From DALYJJ01 sp031969915 (lineage in GTDB: Bacteria; Acidobacteriota; Terriglobia; Bryobacterales; Bryobacteraceae): a DNA stretch of 12,931 bases. A program made the translations under genes and the position numbers. The notes under the pieces were generated by a model. That model saw only the letters and a list, made by a program, of their open reading frames with translations. It did not search any database and was not told where the DNA came from. Position 1 is the first letter of the stretch. Each line of letters begins with the position of its first letter. This document shows, one piece after another, positions 6,496-12,931 of the stretch. The stretch spans positions 1 through 12,931 of the forward strand of contig DALYJJ010000161.1 in assembly GCA_031969915.1 (NCBI GenBank). The letters run 5' to 3'.

Positions 6496-6525
6496 TTTAC
6501 TTTCCCGGGCATTTCCGGTTATTCT
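6496..6525 (+). promoter_or_regulatory. Possible promoter of the anchored 172-aa protein
   Basis: TTTACT (6496-6501, 4 of 6) and TATTCT (6520-6525, 4 of 6) are separated by 18 bases in the 96-base spacer after the 7-helix protein. The start codon at 6548 follows about 22 bases later. Both boxes are imperfect, so read-through from the upstream gene is equally possible. Confidence 0.4.
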
Positions 6526-6547
6526 TCCCTAAGTTGGAGGAAGATCC

Positions 6548-7066
6548 ATGCTTCTTGCACTTCTTGTTTTGGTGGCGGCTTTTGCCATTCTGACGTACGT
6601 GCTGCATCGCCTGACCATGATCCCTGCGGTGAATTTCAACAGCGCGGGCAGTAAGCGCTTTCATTCGGAGCGCTACGCACCCCTGTCGCGCTTACTTAGT
6701 CAAGACGATGCGGACCTTCTCATACGTAGCGGGATCCCGGTGAAGGCCATCCGCGCGTTCAGGGCGGGCCGCCGTGAGGTGTTTCGGATCTACCTTCGTC
6801 ATTTGCGCGCCGATTTCAGCCGGCTGCAGCAAACCGGGAAGCTGATGATACTGCACTCGGAAGTAGACCGTCCCGATCTCGCCCAGGCTCTGCTCCGGCA
6901 AAACGTGGCGTTTCGGCTGGCGTTGCTCCGGGTGGAATCGCGGCTGTTATTGCACGCCTTGGGCCTGAGTGGTGTGGACGGCGACGCGCTCCTGGGGCCG
7001 CTCGAGAGCCTCAGCAACGCGATGTATCCGTTCGTAAGCGATTCGTCTATGCCAACCGCGGCGTAG
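6548..7066 (+). CDS. Membrane-anchored helical protein of unknown function (172 aa)
   Basis: The first 22 residues (MLLALLVLVAAFAILTYVLH) form one uncleaved membrane anchor; there is no typical signal peptidase site. The rest is a soluble, Arg- and Leu-rich, almost wholly helical domain (about 45-160), including SKRFHSERYAPLSRLLSQDD and a segment AIRAFRAGRREVFRIYLRHL. The many Arg residues suggest that it faces the cytoplasm. I do not recognise a family. The start ATG at 6548 has GGAGG seven bases upstream, a strong site. Its TAG stop touches the stop (TTA on this strand) of the convergent metallopeptidase gene. It lies on the same strand as the peptide and 7-helix genes, 96 bases after the latter, so co-expression is possible but not shown. 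Confidence 0.8.
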   Translation: MLLALLVLVAAFAILTYVLHRLTMIPAVNFNSAGSKRFHSERYAPLSRLLSQDDADLLIRSGIPVKAIRAFRAGRREVFRIYLRHLRADFSRLQQTGKLMILHSEVDRPDLAQALLRQNVAFRLALLRVESRLLLHALGLSGVDGDALLGPLESLSNAMYPFVSDSSMPTAA

Positions 7067-7792
7067 TTACAGCTTCTTCAACAGCTCTTTGGCTTCTTTC
7101 CAGCCCGGGAACAGCCGCTCCGCCGCCTTGAACTCCGGCGTGTGGACACAGCGGCGGGCGCCCTTGTGCTCCACCGGATACCGTAAATGCAGCATCTCAT
7201 GAAATAAGACGTATCGGACCGCGAGCGGTGCAACCCCAGTACGATCCAGAATCTTACTGAGGATGATGGCGTTGTGCGAGGGATCGTAGTGGCCCAGCAA
7301 CGTGCGCGACGGGCGCCGGCTCCAACCGAGCACTGGCTTTGCCATGAGTCCGTGGAAAAACTCGAAGTTCAACTCGTCGAAAATCGCATCCAGGTGGAAG
7401 TGCTCGCCCGCCGGCCCCGACACGTATTTTCGCCCGCGCTCCTGCCGGACCAGGTGCAGGTGGCGGCGTACTTCGCGGCGGTTCAAGTACAGGCGGTACC
7501 GATGAGAATAGACCCGCGGCGCCTGCTTGCGGAACAGTTTCGAAATCAGAATCCAGGCCAACGCTTCGACGATCGGCGCGGGTGCGCCCTGAAAGACGTC
7601 GCTCATGCGAACTTCGATGCGCCCCGTTTCCCAGCGGATGAAACTGTTCGCATTGGCGAAGGGGCAGTACTCGACGGACACCTCAGCGGGGGCCGAGCGG
7701 GGCCGGATCTCGCGGTACACGCGGGCGTAGATCTGCTCCGGGCTTTCGAAGAACAGCGCCGTCTGGACTTGCATCCCCTCGCCAATTAGCAT
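7067..7792 (-). CDS. SprT-like zinc metallopeptidase family protein
   Basis: 241 residues with a zincin signature near the C-terminus: HEMLH at 198-202 supplies two zinc-binding His and the catalytic Glu, and H217 in RRCVHTPEF is the likely third ligand. HExxH followed by an H(T/S)PEF-type segment is characteristic of SprT-like (SprT/Spartan) proteins. The fold start FDELNFEFFHGLMAKPVLGW also matches (xNxxyFxgxL...i.w). The N-terminal 130 residues include FFESPEQIYARVYREIRPR and an Arg-rich region. No signal peptide, so cytoplasmic. The start is uncertain: ATG 7792 was chosen, ATG 7774 (MQVQTALFF) is nearly as good, and a TTG at 7834 would add 14 residues; none has a convincing ribosome site. 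The substrate is unknown. Confidence 0.82.
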   Translation of the reverse strand: MLIGEGMQVQTALFFESPEQIYARVYREIRPRSAPAEVSVEYCPFANANSFIRWETGRIEVRMSDVFQGAPAPIVEALAWILISKLFRKQAPRVYSHRYRLYLNRREVRRHLHLVRQERGRKYVSGPAGEHFHLDAIFDELNFEFFHGLMAKPVLGWSRRPSRTLLGHYDPSHNAIILSKILDRTGVAPLAVRYVLFHEMLHLRYPVEHKGARRCVHTPEFKAAERLFPGWKEAKELLKKL

Positions 7793-7866
7793 ATCAAGGG
7801 TAGTTACGGCTTTTTTGGAGCTTTCGCTCCGCAACCCGCGGAGGAGAGCCCGTTCTTAACCTTATT

Positions 7867-7871
7867 GGAGG
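7867..7871 (+). promoter_or_regulatory. GGAGG ribosome-binding site fixing the TTG start of fabH
   Basis: GGAGG sits four bases before TTG 7876, and no in-frame ATG or GTG lies upstream. The TTG is the second base set after the site and is directly followed by PKAKISGLGCYVP, the normal FabH N-terminus, so TTG is taken as the start. Spacing is on the short side. Confidence 0.65.
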
Positions 7872-7875
7872 CATC

Positions 7876-8875
7876 TTGCCGAAAGCGAAGATCAGCGGCC
7901 TGGGCTGCTACGTGCCGCCCCGGGTGCTGACGAACCAGGAATTGGAGAAGCTGGTCGATACCAACGACCAGTGGATCATGGAGCGGACTGGCATCCGGGA
8001 GAGGCACATTCTCGACGCGGACCAAGCCACGTCCGACATGGCGGTGGAGGCGGCCAAGGCGGCGCTCGCCAACCGCGGCATCGAGGGCAAGGATCTCGAT
8101 GCGATCATCCTGTGCACGGTGACGCCGGACCATTTCTTCCCGTCCACGGCGTGTCTGGTCCAGGACAGGCTGGGCGCCAAGGGCGCCTGGGGCTTCGACC
8201 TCATCGCGGCGTGTTCCGGCTTTGTCTACGGCCTGACCACGGCGGCGCACTTTGTGATGGCGGGCACGCACAAGCGCGTGATGGTGATCGGCGCCGACAC
8301 CATGTCGCGGATCATCGACTACACCGACCGCGCCACCTGCGTGCTCTTCGGCGACGGCGCGGGCGCCATGATCGTCGAGGCGTGCGAGGACGGCGAAGAA
8401 GGCTNNNNNNNNNNNCCTCGGTTTTGAGAACGAGGTGGACGGTTCGGGCGCGCCGTTCCTACACATGCCCGCGGGTGGGAGCCGCAGGCCGCCGTCGCAC
8501 GAAACCATCGACGAGCGCATGCACTACGTCAAGCAGGACGGGCAGCAGGTGTTCAAGTACGCGGTGCGGAAGATGTATGAGAGCTGCCGGGTGCTGCTCG
8601 AAAAGTCCGGCGTCGAGCCCTCGCAAGTGGCGGCGATGATCCCGCACCAAGCGAACCGCCGCATCATCTCCGCCGCCGCGGAGCGGTTGGGAATGCCCTG
8701 CGACCGGGTGGTGGTGAACATCGAAAAGTACGGCAACACCACCGCCGCCACCATTCCCCTGGCCACGCGCGACGCCTACCAGGAAGGGCGCATCAAGAAG
8801 GGCGACCTGGTGGTCTTTGCCGCCGTCGGCGCGGGCTTCACTGTGGGCGCCAACCTTTGGCGCTGGTCGATCTGA
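7876..8875 (+). CDS. fabH: Beta-ketoacyl-ACP synthase III (interrupted by assembly gap)
   Basis: FabH condenses acetyl-CoA (or a branched primer) with malonyl-ACP to start fatty acid synthesis. The first part (from a TTG start) shows ISGLGCYVPPRVLTN, the substrate-tunnel region TNDQWIMERTGIRER, and the nucleophile C113 in AACSGFVYGL. After the gap the frame resumes with LGFENEVDGSG and contains the two other catalytic residues, His in PHQANRRI and Asn in KYGNTTAATIP. Together they make one normal-length enzyme. The 11 N at 8405-8415 put the two parts one base out of register: upstream codons start at positions of the form 3n+1, downstream ones at 3n+2. The true gap must be 1 modulo 3 (for example 10 or 13), so this is not a real frameshift. 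The stop lies in a palindrome, and MIOX follows 55 bases later. Confidence 0.95.
8405..8415. other. Assembly gap (11 N) inside fabH
   Basis: Eleven undetermined bases. They split the fabH reading frame and their number is not compatible with an intact frame, so the written length is an estimate. Confidence 0.98.
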
Positions 8876-8902
8876 CGGCCGTCACGCAACCGCCATCGGC
8901 GG
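8873..8902 (+). repeat. Palindrome at the fabH stop plus a small hairpin
   Basis: TGACGGCCGTCA (8873-8884) is a perfect 12-bp palindrome that begins with the fabH stop codon. Six bases later CCGCC-ATC-GGCGG (8890-8902) forms a 5-bp hairpin. Neither is followed by a T-run, so a factor-independent terminator is not supported; they could act as mRNA 3' end stabilisers. Confidence 0.4.
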
Positions 8903-8930
8903 AAGGCGGCGGCTTGATAGAGTGAGAATC

Positions 8931-9767
8931 ATGACTGGGCCACTCGCAAGCCTCGAACAGTGGGACGACTTCGTCGCCACCCGCTACAAGGAAGACCGCA
9001 AGAAGGAAGAGTTCCGCGACTACAGCCACACCACCGCGGGCGTGCGCGAATTCTACCGGCTCAACCATACCCACCAGACGCGCGAGTTCGTTCTGGCCAA
9101 GCAGCGGGAGTACGTGGGCGGCGCGCGCAAGCCGATGACCGTGTGGGAGGGCCTCGAGTTCCTCAACACGCTGGTGGACGATAGCGACCCGGACACGGAC
9201 CTCTCGCAAATCGAGCATTGTCTCCAGACCGCGGAGGCCATTCGCCGCGACGGCCATCCACGATGGATGCAGTTGACCGGTCTGATTCACGACCTGGGCA
9301 AGGTCCTGGTTCTGTTCGGCGAGCCGCAATGGGCCGTCGTGGGAGACACGTTTCCGGTGGGCTGCGCCTGGTCCGCGAAGATCGTCTTCCACGAGTTCTT
9401 CGGCGACAACCCCGACTCCCAGATTGCCCACCTGCAGACCGGGAACGGCGTCTACGAACCCGGCTGCGGGCTGCGCAACGTGGATCTCTCCTGGGGACAC
9501 GACGAGTACATGTATCACGTCGTGAAAGACCGTCTCCCCGAAGAAGGCCTCTACATGATCCGGTATCACTCCTGCTACCCGATCCACCGCGAGGGCGCCT
9601 ACGAGCATCTGCTCGACGATCACGATCGCGAGATGCTCGAATGGGTGCGCAAGTTCAACCCGTACGATCTCTACTCGAAAGGCGAGAAGAAGCCTTCGGT
9701 GGCGGAGTTGAAGCCGTATTACCTGGAACTCATCGACGAGTACCTGCCGGGCAAGCTGAACTTCTGA
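8931..9767 (+). CDS. Inositol oxygenase (MIOX), bacterial
   Basis: Non-heme diiron oxygenase that cleaves myo-inositol with O2 to D-glucuronate. The 278-residue product is close in length to animal MIOX (285). All six iron ligands known from mouse MIOX have counterparts: H96 (EHCLQTAEAIR), H120 and D121 (LIHDLGKVL), H190 (SWGHDEYMYH), H213 (RYHSCYPIH) and D246 (NPYDLYSK). Further marks are REFYRLNHTHQTREFV near the N-terminus and the C-terminal LKPYYLELIDEYLPGKLNF. The ATG at 8931 is chosen because FRDYSHTTAGVREFYR follows at the family spacing; its ribosome site is weak (GAGTGAG). It follows fabH by 55 bases, with no evident metabolic link, and converges with the aldolase/dehydrogenase, the stops being 6 bases apart. 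The enzyme suggests that inositol is fed into glucuronate metabolism. Confidence 0.94.
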   Translation: MTGPLASLEQWDDFVATRYKEDRKKEEFRDYSHTTAGVREFYRLNHTHQTREFVLAKQREYVGGARKPMTVWEGLEFLNTLVDDSDPDTDLSQIEHCLQTAEAIRRDGHPRWMQLTGLIHDLGKVLVLFGEPQWAVVGDTFPVGCAWSAKIVFHEFFGDNPDSQIAHLQTGNGVYEPGCGLRNVDLSWGHDEYMYHVVKDRLPEEGLYMIRYHSCYPIHREGAYEHLLDDHDREMLEWVRKFNPYDLYSKGEKKPSVAELKPYYLELIDEYLPGKLNF

Positions 9768-9773
9768 CGGTAG

Positions 9774-11942
9774 CTACCTCAGGAACGCTTCCGGCAAGCC
9801 GCCGTCGACGGGCAGCACGTGGCCCGTGGTTTTCCCCGCCCTCTCGCTGGCCAGCCAGTAGATCGCCTCGGCGCAGTCCTGCGGCGTGATGGGCCGCTTG
9901 CTGAGCGTGCGCTGGGCGTAGAACTCCGCCAGCTTGTGGCGCAGTTCTTCGGTGGTGTCCGTGTCTTCGAACGGAATATCGTACTTCCTCAGCGACGGGA
10001 TCAGCCGCTCGCGGGGGAACATCGCCGAGCCGTCCACCACCGTGGCGGGCGCGATGCCGTTCACTCTCACCAGCGGCGCCTGGCCGATCGCCAGGCTGCG
10101 GATGAGGTGGTTCACGGCGGACTTGCTGACGTCGTAGGCTTCGCTGCCGCGCTTGGCCACAACGGCGTTCGCCGAGCCGGTGAGCACAATCACCGCGGGC
10201 AGGTTCTGTTCTCGGAACAACTCTGCCGCCTCGTCGGCGAGCAACCAGTTGCCGGTGACGTTGATGTCGAGCGTGCGGCGCCACTTGTCGTCTTCGAACG
10301 CGCCTTCCGGCGAGGGCGGAAGAAACACCGCGGCGGTGTTGATCACGCCGTCCACTCCGCCGAAGCGGGCGGCGGCGGCGCGCATCGCCGCGGCGGCGCT
10401 CTCGCGATTTGTGATGTCGATGTGGCAGGCGGCCACCGCCTCCTTCGACGCCTTCGCGGCGCACAAGGCGACGCTGGCGGAGGCGGCTTCCTGGTTGATA
10501 TCGGCGATCATGATGTGCGCGCCGTTCTCCGCGAGTTTCACCGCCACAGCGCGGCCGATACCGCTGCCGCCGCCCGCCACCAGAAACACGCGCCGGCTCA
10601 TCTCCTGCTCGGGCGGCATGCGCTGGATCTTGGCTTCCTCAAGCGCCCAGTATTCGATGCGAAACGCTTCCCGGGGCGGAAGCGCAACGTAGTTGGCGAA
10701 GCTCGTGAAGCCGGCGGGCAGCACGGGCGCCGGGCCGTCTTCGAGCGCCGTCGCGCCAGCCATCACGTGAATCGCGTTCAGGTAGAACTCGCCCGTGATC
10801 CGCGCTTCGGTTTTGTTCTTGGCGAAGGTGAACATGCCCAGGCCGGGAATCAGAACCACCGACGGGTTCGCGTCGCGTAGGGCGGGCGAGCCGTCTTCCC
10901 GCTGGGCCTCGTAATAGGCGGCGTAGTCGCGCCGGTAGGCCTCGGCGCCTTCGTCGATGCGCCGGCGCAGCGCCTCCAGGTCCTCGGACTGCGGATTCCA
11001 TTCGATCAGCAGCGGCTTGATCCGGGTGCGGATGAAGTGGTCCGGACAACTGGTGCCCAGCGCGGCCAACGCCGGCGCCTGCTCTGAGTTGACGAACTCC
11101 AGCACATCCGGCTCGGCGTTGTAGTGCGCGATGGTCCGCCTCGTCGTGGCCAGCCGGCCGCGCAGGTAAGGCAGGATCTCCGCGGCTTTCTCCGCCGCGC
11201 CCGGGAGAGTCTGGCACCGTGGCCCGCCGAAACGTTTCCTGCCTGTTTCGTGGTCCGTGATGAACTCGCCGAGTTCGTCGATCATGCGCAGGCTGTTCAG
11301 GTAACATTCGCGCTGCGTGTCGCCCCAGGTGAAGAGGCCGTGCGATCCGAGTACGATCCCGTCGCAGCCCGGGTTGGCTTCCACGGCGCGGCGGAGCATC
11401 AGGCCGAGTTCGAAGCCCGGCCGCTGCCACGGCAACCAAGCCAGCCTGTGGCCGAAACGCTGGTTGAATTCGGCCATCTTCGCGGGGCCGTTCGCACTCG
11501 CGGCCAAGGCGATGGCCCAATCCGGGTGCAGATGGTCGACGTGCGGCGCCGGGAGGAAGGCGTGCAGCGGAGTGTCGATGGACGGCGGGGCGCTGCTCGC
11601 GCCGAAGGCGCACAGCGGATAATAGGCCACCATCTCGTCTTCGAACTGCTCGCCGCGGTATGCGTTCTCGAGCCCCAGCAGCTTGTCGAGATAGAGCACG
11701 GCGAATCCTTTGGCCTTGATGCTGCCCAGGTCGCCGCCGCTGCCCTTGACGGCCATCACGCGCGCGGGCTTGCCGGTGAAGGGGTCGACGAGGTCAAACT
11801 TGGAACTCGTGTTGCCGCCGCCGAAGTTGGTGATTCTCAGGTCCGCGCCCAACAGGTTGGAGCGGTATCGCAACAGTTCCAGAGGGTCCGCGGCAAGAGG
11901 CGCGGCTTCGGTATCTTTCCAGAGGTCTTGTAGGAATTTCAT
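9774..11942 (-). CDS. Bifunctional rhamnulose-1-phosphate aldolase / short-chain dehydrogenase
   Basis: A 722-residue fusion. Residues about 20-440 are a class II (zinc) aldolase domain: RITNFGGGNTSSK (36-48), the His cluster HVDHLHPD (134-141) and GSHGLFTWG (199-207), with the metal-binding His expected among these. Residues about 449-722 are a short-chain dehydrogenase: AGGGSGIG (456-463) for NAD(P) binding, Asp481 at the end of strand 2 (favours NAD), NTAA (535-538), and catalytic S590, Y603 and K607 (YDVSK). This matches the RhaE/RhaEW-type protein that splits L-rhamnulose-1-phosphate into dihydroxyacetone phosphate and L-lactaldehyde and oxidises the aldehyde. Other ketose phosphates cannot be excluded. 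No rhamnose kinase or isomerase gene is in view. The start ATG 11942 is preceded by a hairpin. Confidence 0.92.
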   Translation of the reverse strand: MKFLQDLWKDTEAAPLAADPLELLRYRSNLLGADLRITNFGGGNTSSKFDLVDPFTGKPARVMAVKGSGGDLGSIKAKGFAVLYLDKLLGLENAYRGEQFEDEMVAYYPLCAFGASSAPPSIDTPLHAFLPAPHVDHLHPDWAIALAASANGPAKMAEFNQRFGHRLAWLPWQRPGFELGLMLRRAVEANPGCDGIVLGSHGLFTWGDTQRECYLNSLRMIDELGEFITDHETGRKRFGGPRCQTLPGAAEKAAEILPYLRGRLATTRRTIAHYNAEPDVLEFVNSEQAPALAALGTSCPDHFIRTRIKPLLIEWNPQSEDLEALRRRIDEGAEAYRRDYAAYYEAQREDGSPALRDANPSVVLIPGLGMFTFAKNKTEARITGEFYLNAIHVMAGATALEDGPAPVLPAGFTSFANYVALPPREAFRIEYWALEEAKIQRMPPEQEMSRRVFLVAGGGSGIGRAVAVKLAENGAHIMIADINQEAASASVALCAAKASKEAVAACHIDITNRESAAAAMRAAAARFGGVDGVINTAAVFLPPSPEGAFEDDKWRRTLDINVTGNWLLADEAAELFREQNLPAVIVLTGSANAVVAKRGSEAYDVSKSAVNHLIRSLAIGQAPLVRVNGIAPATVVDGSAMFPRERLIPSLRKYDIPFEDTDTTEELRHKLAEFYAQRTLSKRPITPQDCAEAIYWLASERAGKTTGHVLPVDGGLPEAFLR

Positions 11943-11947
11943 TGGTT

Positions 11948-11967
11948 TTCGGCGGGACCTCGCCGAA
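11948..11967 (-). promoter_or_regulatory. 7-bp hairpin in the aldolase/dehydrogenase leader
   Basis: TTCGGCG and CGCCGAA are perfect inverted arms around a 6-base loop, ending five bases before the ATG at 11942. The only GGAGG lies just upstream of it, too far for normal use. The stem could control access of the ribosome. Confidence 0.5.
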
Positions 11968-11972
11968 CCTCC

Positions 11973-11978
11973 ATTGTA
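11973..11978 (-). promoter_or_regulatory. Possible -10 box TACAAT of the aldolase/dehydrogenase gene
   Basis: On the minus strand TACAAT (5 of 6 to consensus) lies 30 bases before the ATG. Transcription would start at about the first base of the leader hairpin. No -35 box is visible in the very GC-rich DNA upstream, so the call is weak. The 118-base divergent spacer also holds a perfect GC palindrome CGCCCCGGGGCG (11981-11992). Confidence 0.35.
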
Positions 11979-12060
11979 CCCGCCCCGGGGCGGGGCGCGC
12001 GCGGCCGGTGGAAACGCAAAACGCGGGCGGCACGTATTCTAGTGTTGACGGGAGAGCCTT

Positions 12061-12931
12061 ATGAAGATTGGACTTGCCTTCGTTGCCGGACTGCTGGTCG
12101 CCGGGCTGTTTGCGTTCCTACTCAGGAGCCCGTCGGAGCCTGCGGCCCCGGCCGTCACTCAGGCCGTAGTCGCGCCCGTAGCGCCGGCCGAAACGGCGCC
12201 GCCCGCACCTGTGGCCGAGCCCGCGCCGGCTCCACGGGAGCCGGTGGCCGCGCCCGTCGAGCCGAAGCGTCCGGTGGAGCGTCCCAAGGCTGCCTCCGCC
12301 CGCCCCGCCGCGCCGGCGCCGCGGATCGAGACGCCGGCCCCGGCTCCCGCTCCCCCCGAGCCGAAAGAGACTCCCCAGCCGGTTGCCGTCGCGAAGGCCG
12401 AGCCCGAAAAACCGGCCGCCGAACCGGAGAATCCCTACAAGCACACGGCGGAGCGGCTATCGCCGCCCATCCAACAGCCGGGCTTTGTCACGATCGACGC
12501 CGGCACGCTGGTCACCGTGCGGCTCTCCGAGTCACTCTCGAGCGAGACCGCGAAGTCGGGTGACACGTTCAAGGGTGTGTTGGACAAACCGCTGATCGTG
12601 GACGGCTTCGTAGTGGCCGAGCGCGGTGGACCCGTCGAGGGACGCGTCGTGCAGGCGAACCCCGCGGGCCGCGTCAAGGGCGTATCGTTCTTACGTGTCG
12701 AACTGTCCCGCCTGCAAACCGCCGACGGCCAGTGGATCAACGTCAACACGGAGACGTTCGAGCGCGAGGGTGAGAAATCCGCCAGGCAGGACGCCGCCAA
12801 GGTGGGTGCGGCGGCGGGCATCGCGGCGGCGATCGGAGCGATTGCGGGAGGAGGCAAAGGCGCGGCCATCGGAGCGGCGGTGGGCGGCGCGGCGGGCGCG
12901 GGCACGGTGCTCGCCACGCGCGGCAAGCTCG
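12061..12931 (+). CDS. Membrane-anchored Pro/Ala-rich protein with glycine zipper (3' truncated)
   Basis: The frame opens at ATG 12061 behind GGGAG and stays open to the window end (290 residues so far). Residues 4-21 are a hydrophobic anchor or signal. Residues about 23-125 are a disordered Pro/Ala/Glu/Lys-rich spacer. Residues about 140-232 form a strand-rich domain: VTIDAGTLVTVRLSESLSSE, then AKSGDTFKGVLDKPLIVDG and ERGGPVEGRVV. Residues about 246-290 are a Gly/Ala-rich segment with GxxxG spacing (GKGAAIGAAVGGAAGAG), a glycine zipper as in membrane-inserting proteins. I recall this architecture from acidobacterial hypotheticals; no function is known to me. It was likely to span the cell envelope, with the spacer crossing the periplasm. 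It is divergent from the aldolase gene. A TATTCT at 12035-12040 is a possible -10 without a clear -35. Confidence 0.88.
   Translation, partial: MKIGLAFVAGLLVAGLFAFLLRSPSEPAAPAVTQAVVAPVAPAETAPPAPVAEPAPAPREPVAAPVEPKRPVERPKAASARPAAPAPRIETPAPAPAPPEPKETPQPVAVAKAEPEKPAAEPENPYKHTAERLSPPIQQPGFVTIDAGTLVTVRLSESLSSETAKSGDTFKGVLDKPLIVDGFVVAERGGPVEGRVVQANPAGRVKGVSFLRVELSRLQTADGQWINVNTETFEREGEKSARQDAAKVGAAAGIAAAIGAIAGGGKGAAIGAAVGGAAGAGTVLATRGKL

Noticed and set aside
7810..7831. T-run and GGAGC-TTTC-GCTCC stem as a terminator
   Set aside because: On the plus strand the T-run precedes the stem and on the minus strand an A-run follows it, so it has the wrong polarity for a factor-independent terminator in either direction.
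7793..7834. TTG start at 7834 for the SprT-like gene
   Set aside because: No ribosome site upstream and the added 14 residues are charged and not family-like; ATG 7792 or 7774 is preferred.
7804..8520. Minus-strand frame running through the N gap opposite fabH
   Set aside because: It is Arg/His/Val-rich, has no domain and is opposite a certain gene; it spans the gap only because N codons do not give stops.
9819..11933. Plus-strand open frames opposite the aldolase/dehydrogenase
   Set aside because: They mirror a certain 722-residue gene, with shadow-type composition and no start signals.
12435..12926. Minus-strand frame of 163 codons near the window end
   Set aside because: Its Pro/Ala/Thr/Ser-rich product is the complement of the glycine-zipper protein, which has a ribosome site, an anchor and a continuous frame.

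Overview
The window reads as a GC-rich chromosomal segment of an acidobacterium, most likely of the Solibacter/Bryobacter lineage. This rests on overall protein character: the XRE-type regulator, the bifunctional aldolase/dehydrogenase, the Pro/Ala-rich glycine-zipper protein and TACAAT-type -10 elements look familiar from that group. It is an inference from memory, not from a search. A run of 11 N inside fabH shows this is a draft or metagenome assembly.

Positions 1-3325 hold a tight forward operon of housekeeping genes: the 3' part of aroC (chorismate synthase), def (peptide deformylase), fmt (Met-tRNA formyltransferase) and argJ (ornithine acetyltransferase). Def and Fmt form the usual start-Met formylation/deformylation pair. 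Facing it, with stop codons touching, is ubiX (flavin prenyltransferase), whose true N-terminus appears to begin at a CTG codon behind a perfect AGGAGG.

Positions 3905-5275 hold a regulator with an XRE-like N-terminus and a C-terminal region resembling an S24/LexA fold that has lost its catalytic dyad. It is driven by a near-consensus promoter next to an inverted repeat. A small soluble protein of unknown function converges on it with a 44-bp antisense overlap.

Positions 5276-7834 are the least explained part: a 43-residue putative secreted Pro/Cys peptide, a 7-helix membrane protein with its own promoter and a hairpin at its start codon, a singly membrane-anchored helical protein, and a convergent SprT-like zinc metallopeptidase. 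This is the best candidate for an undescribed system, but only gene proximity and sequence features support the link.

Positions 7876-12931 hold fabH (split by the gap but one gene), a bacterial myo-inositol oxygenase with all six iron ligands, a convergent two-domain rhamnulose-1-phosphate aldolase/short-chain dehydrogenase, and, divergent from it, the start of a membrane-anchored Pro/Ala-rich glycine-zipper protein that runs off the window. MIOX and the aldolase suggest use of plant-derived sugars and polyols. No tRNA, rRNA, CRISPR array or insertion sequence was seen.
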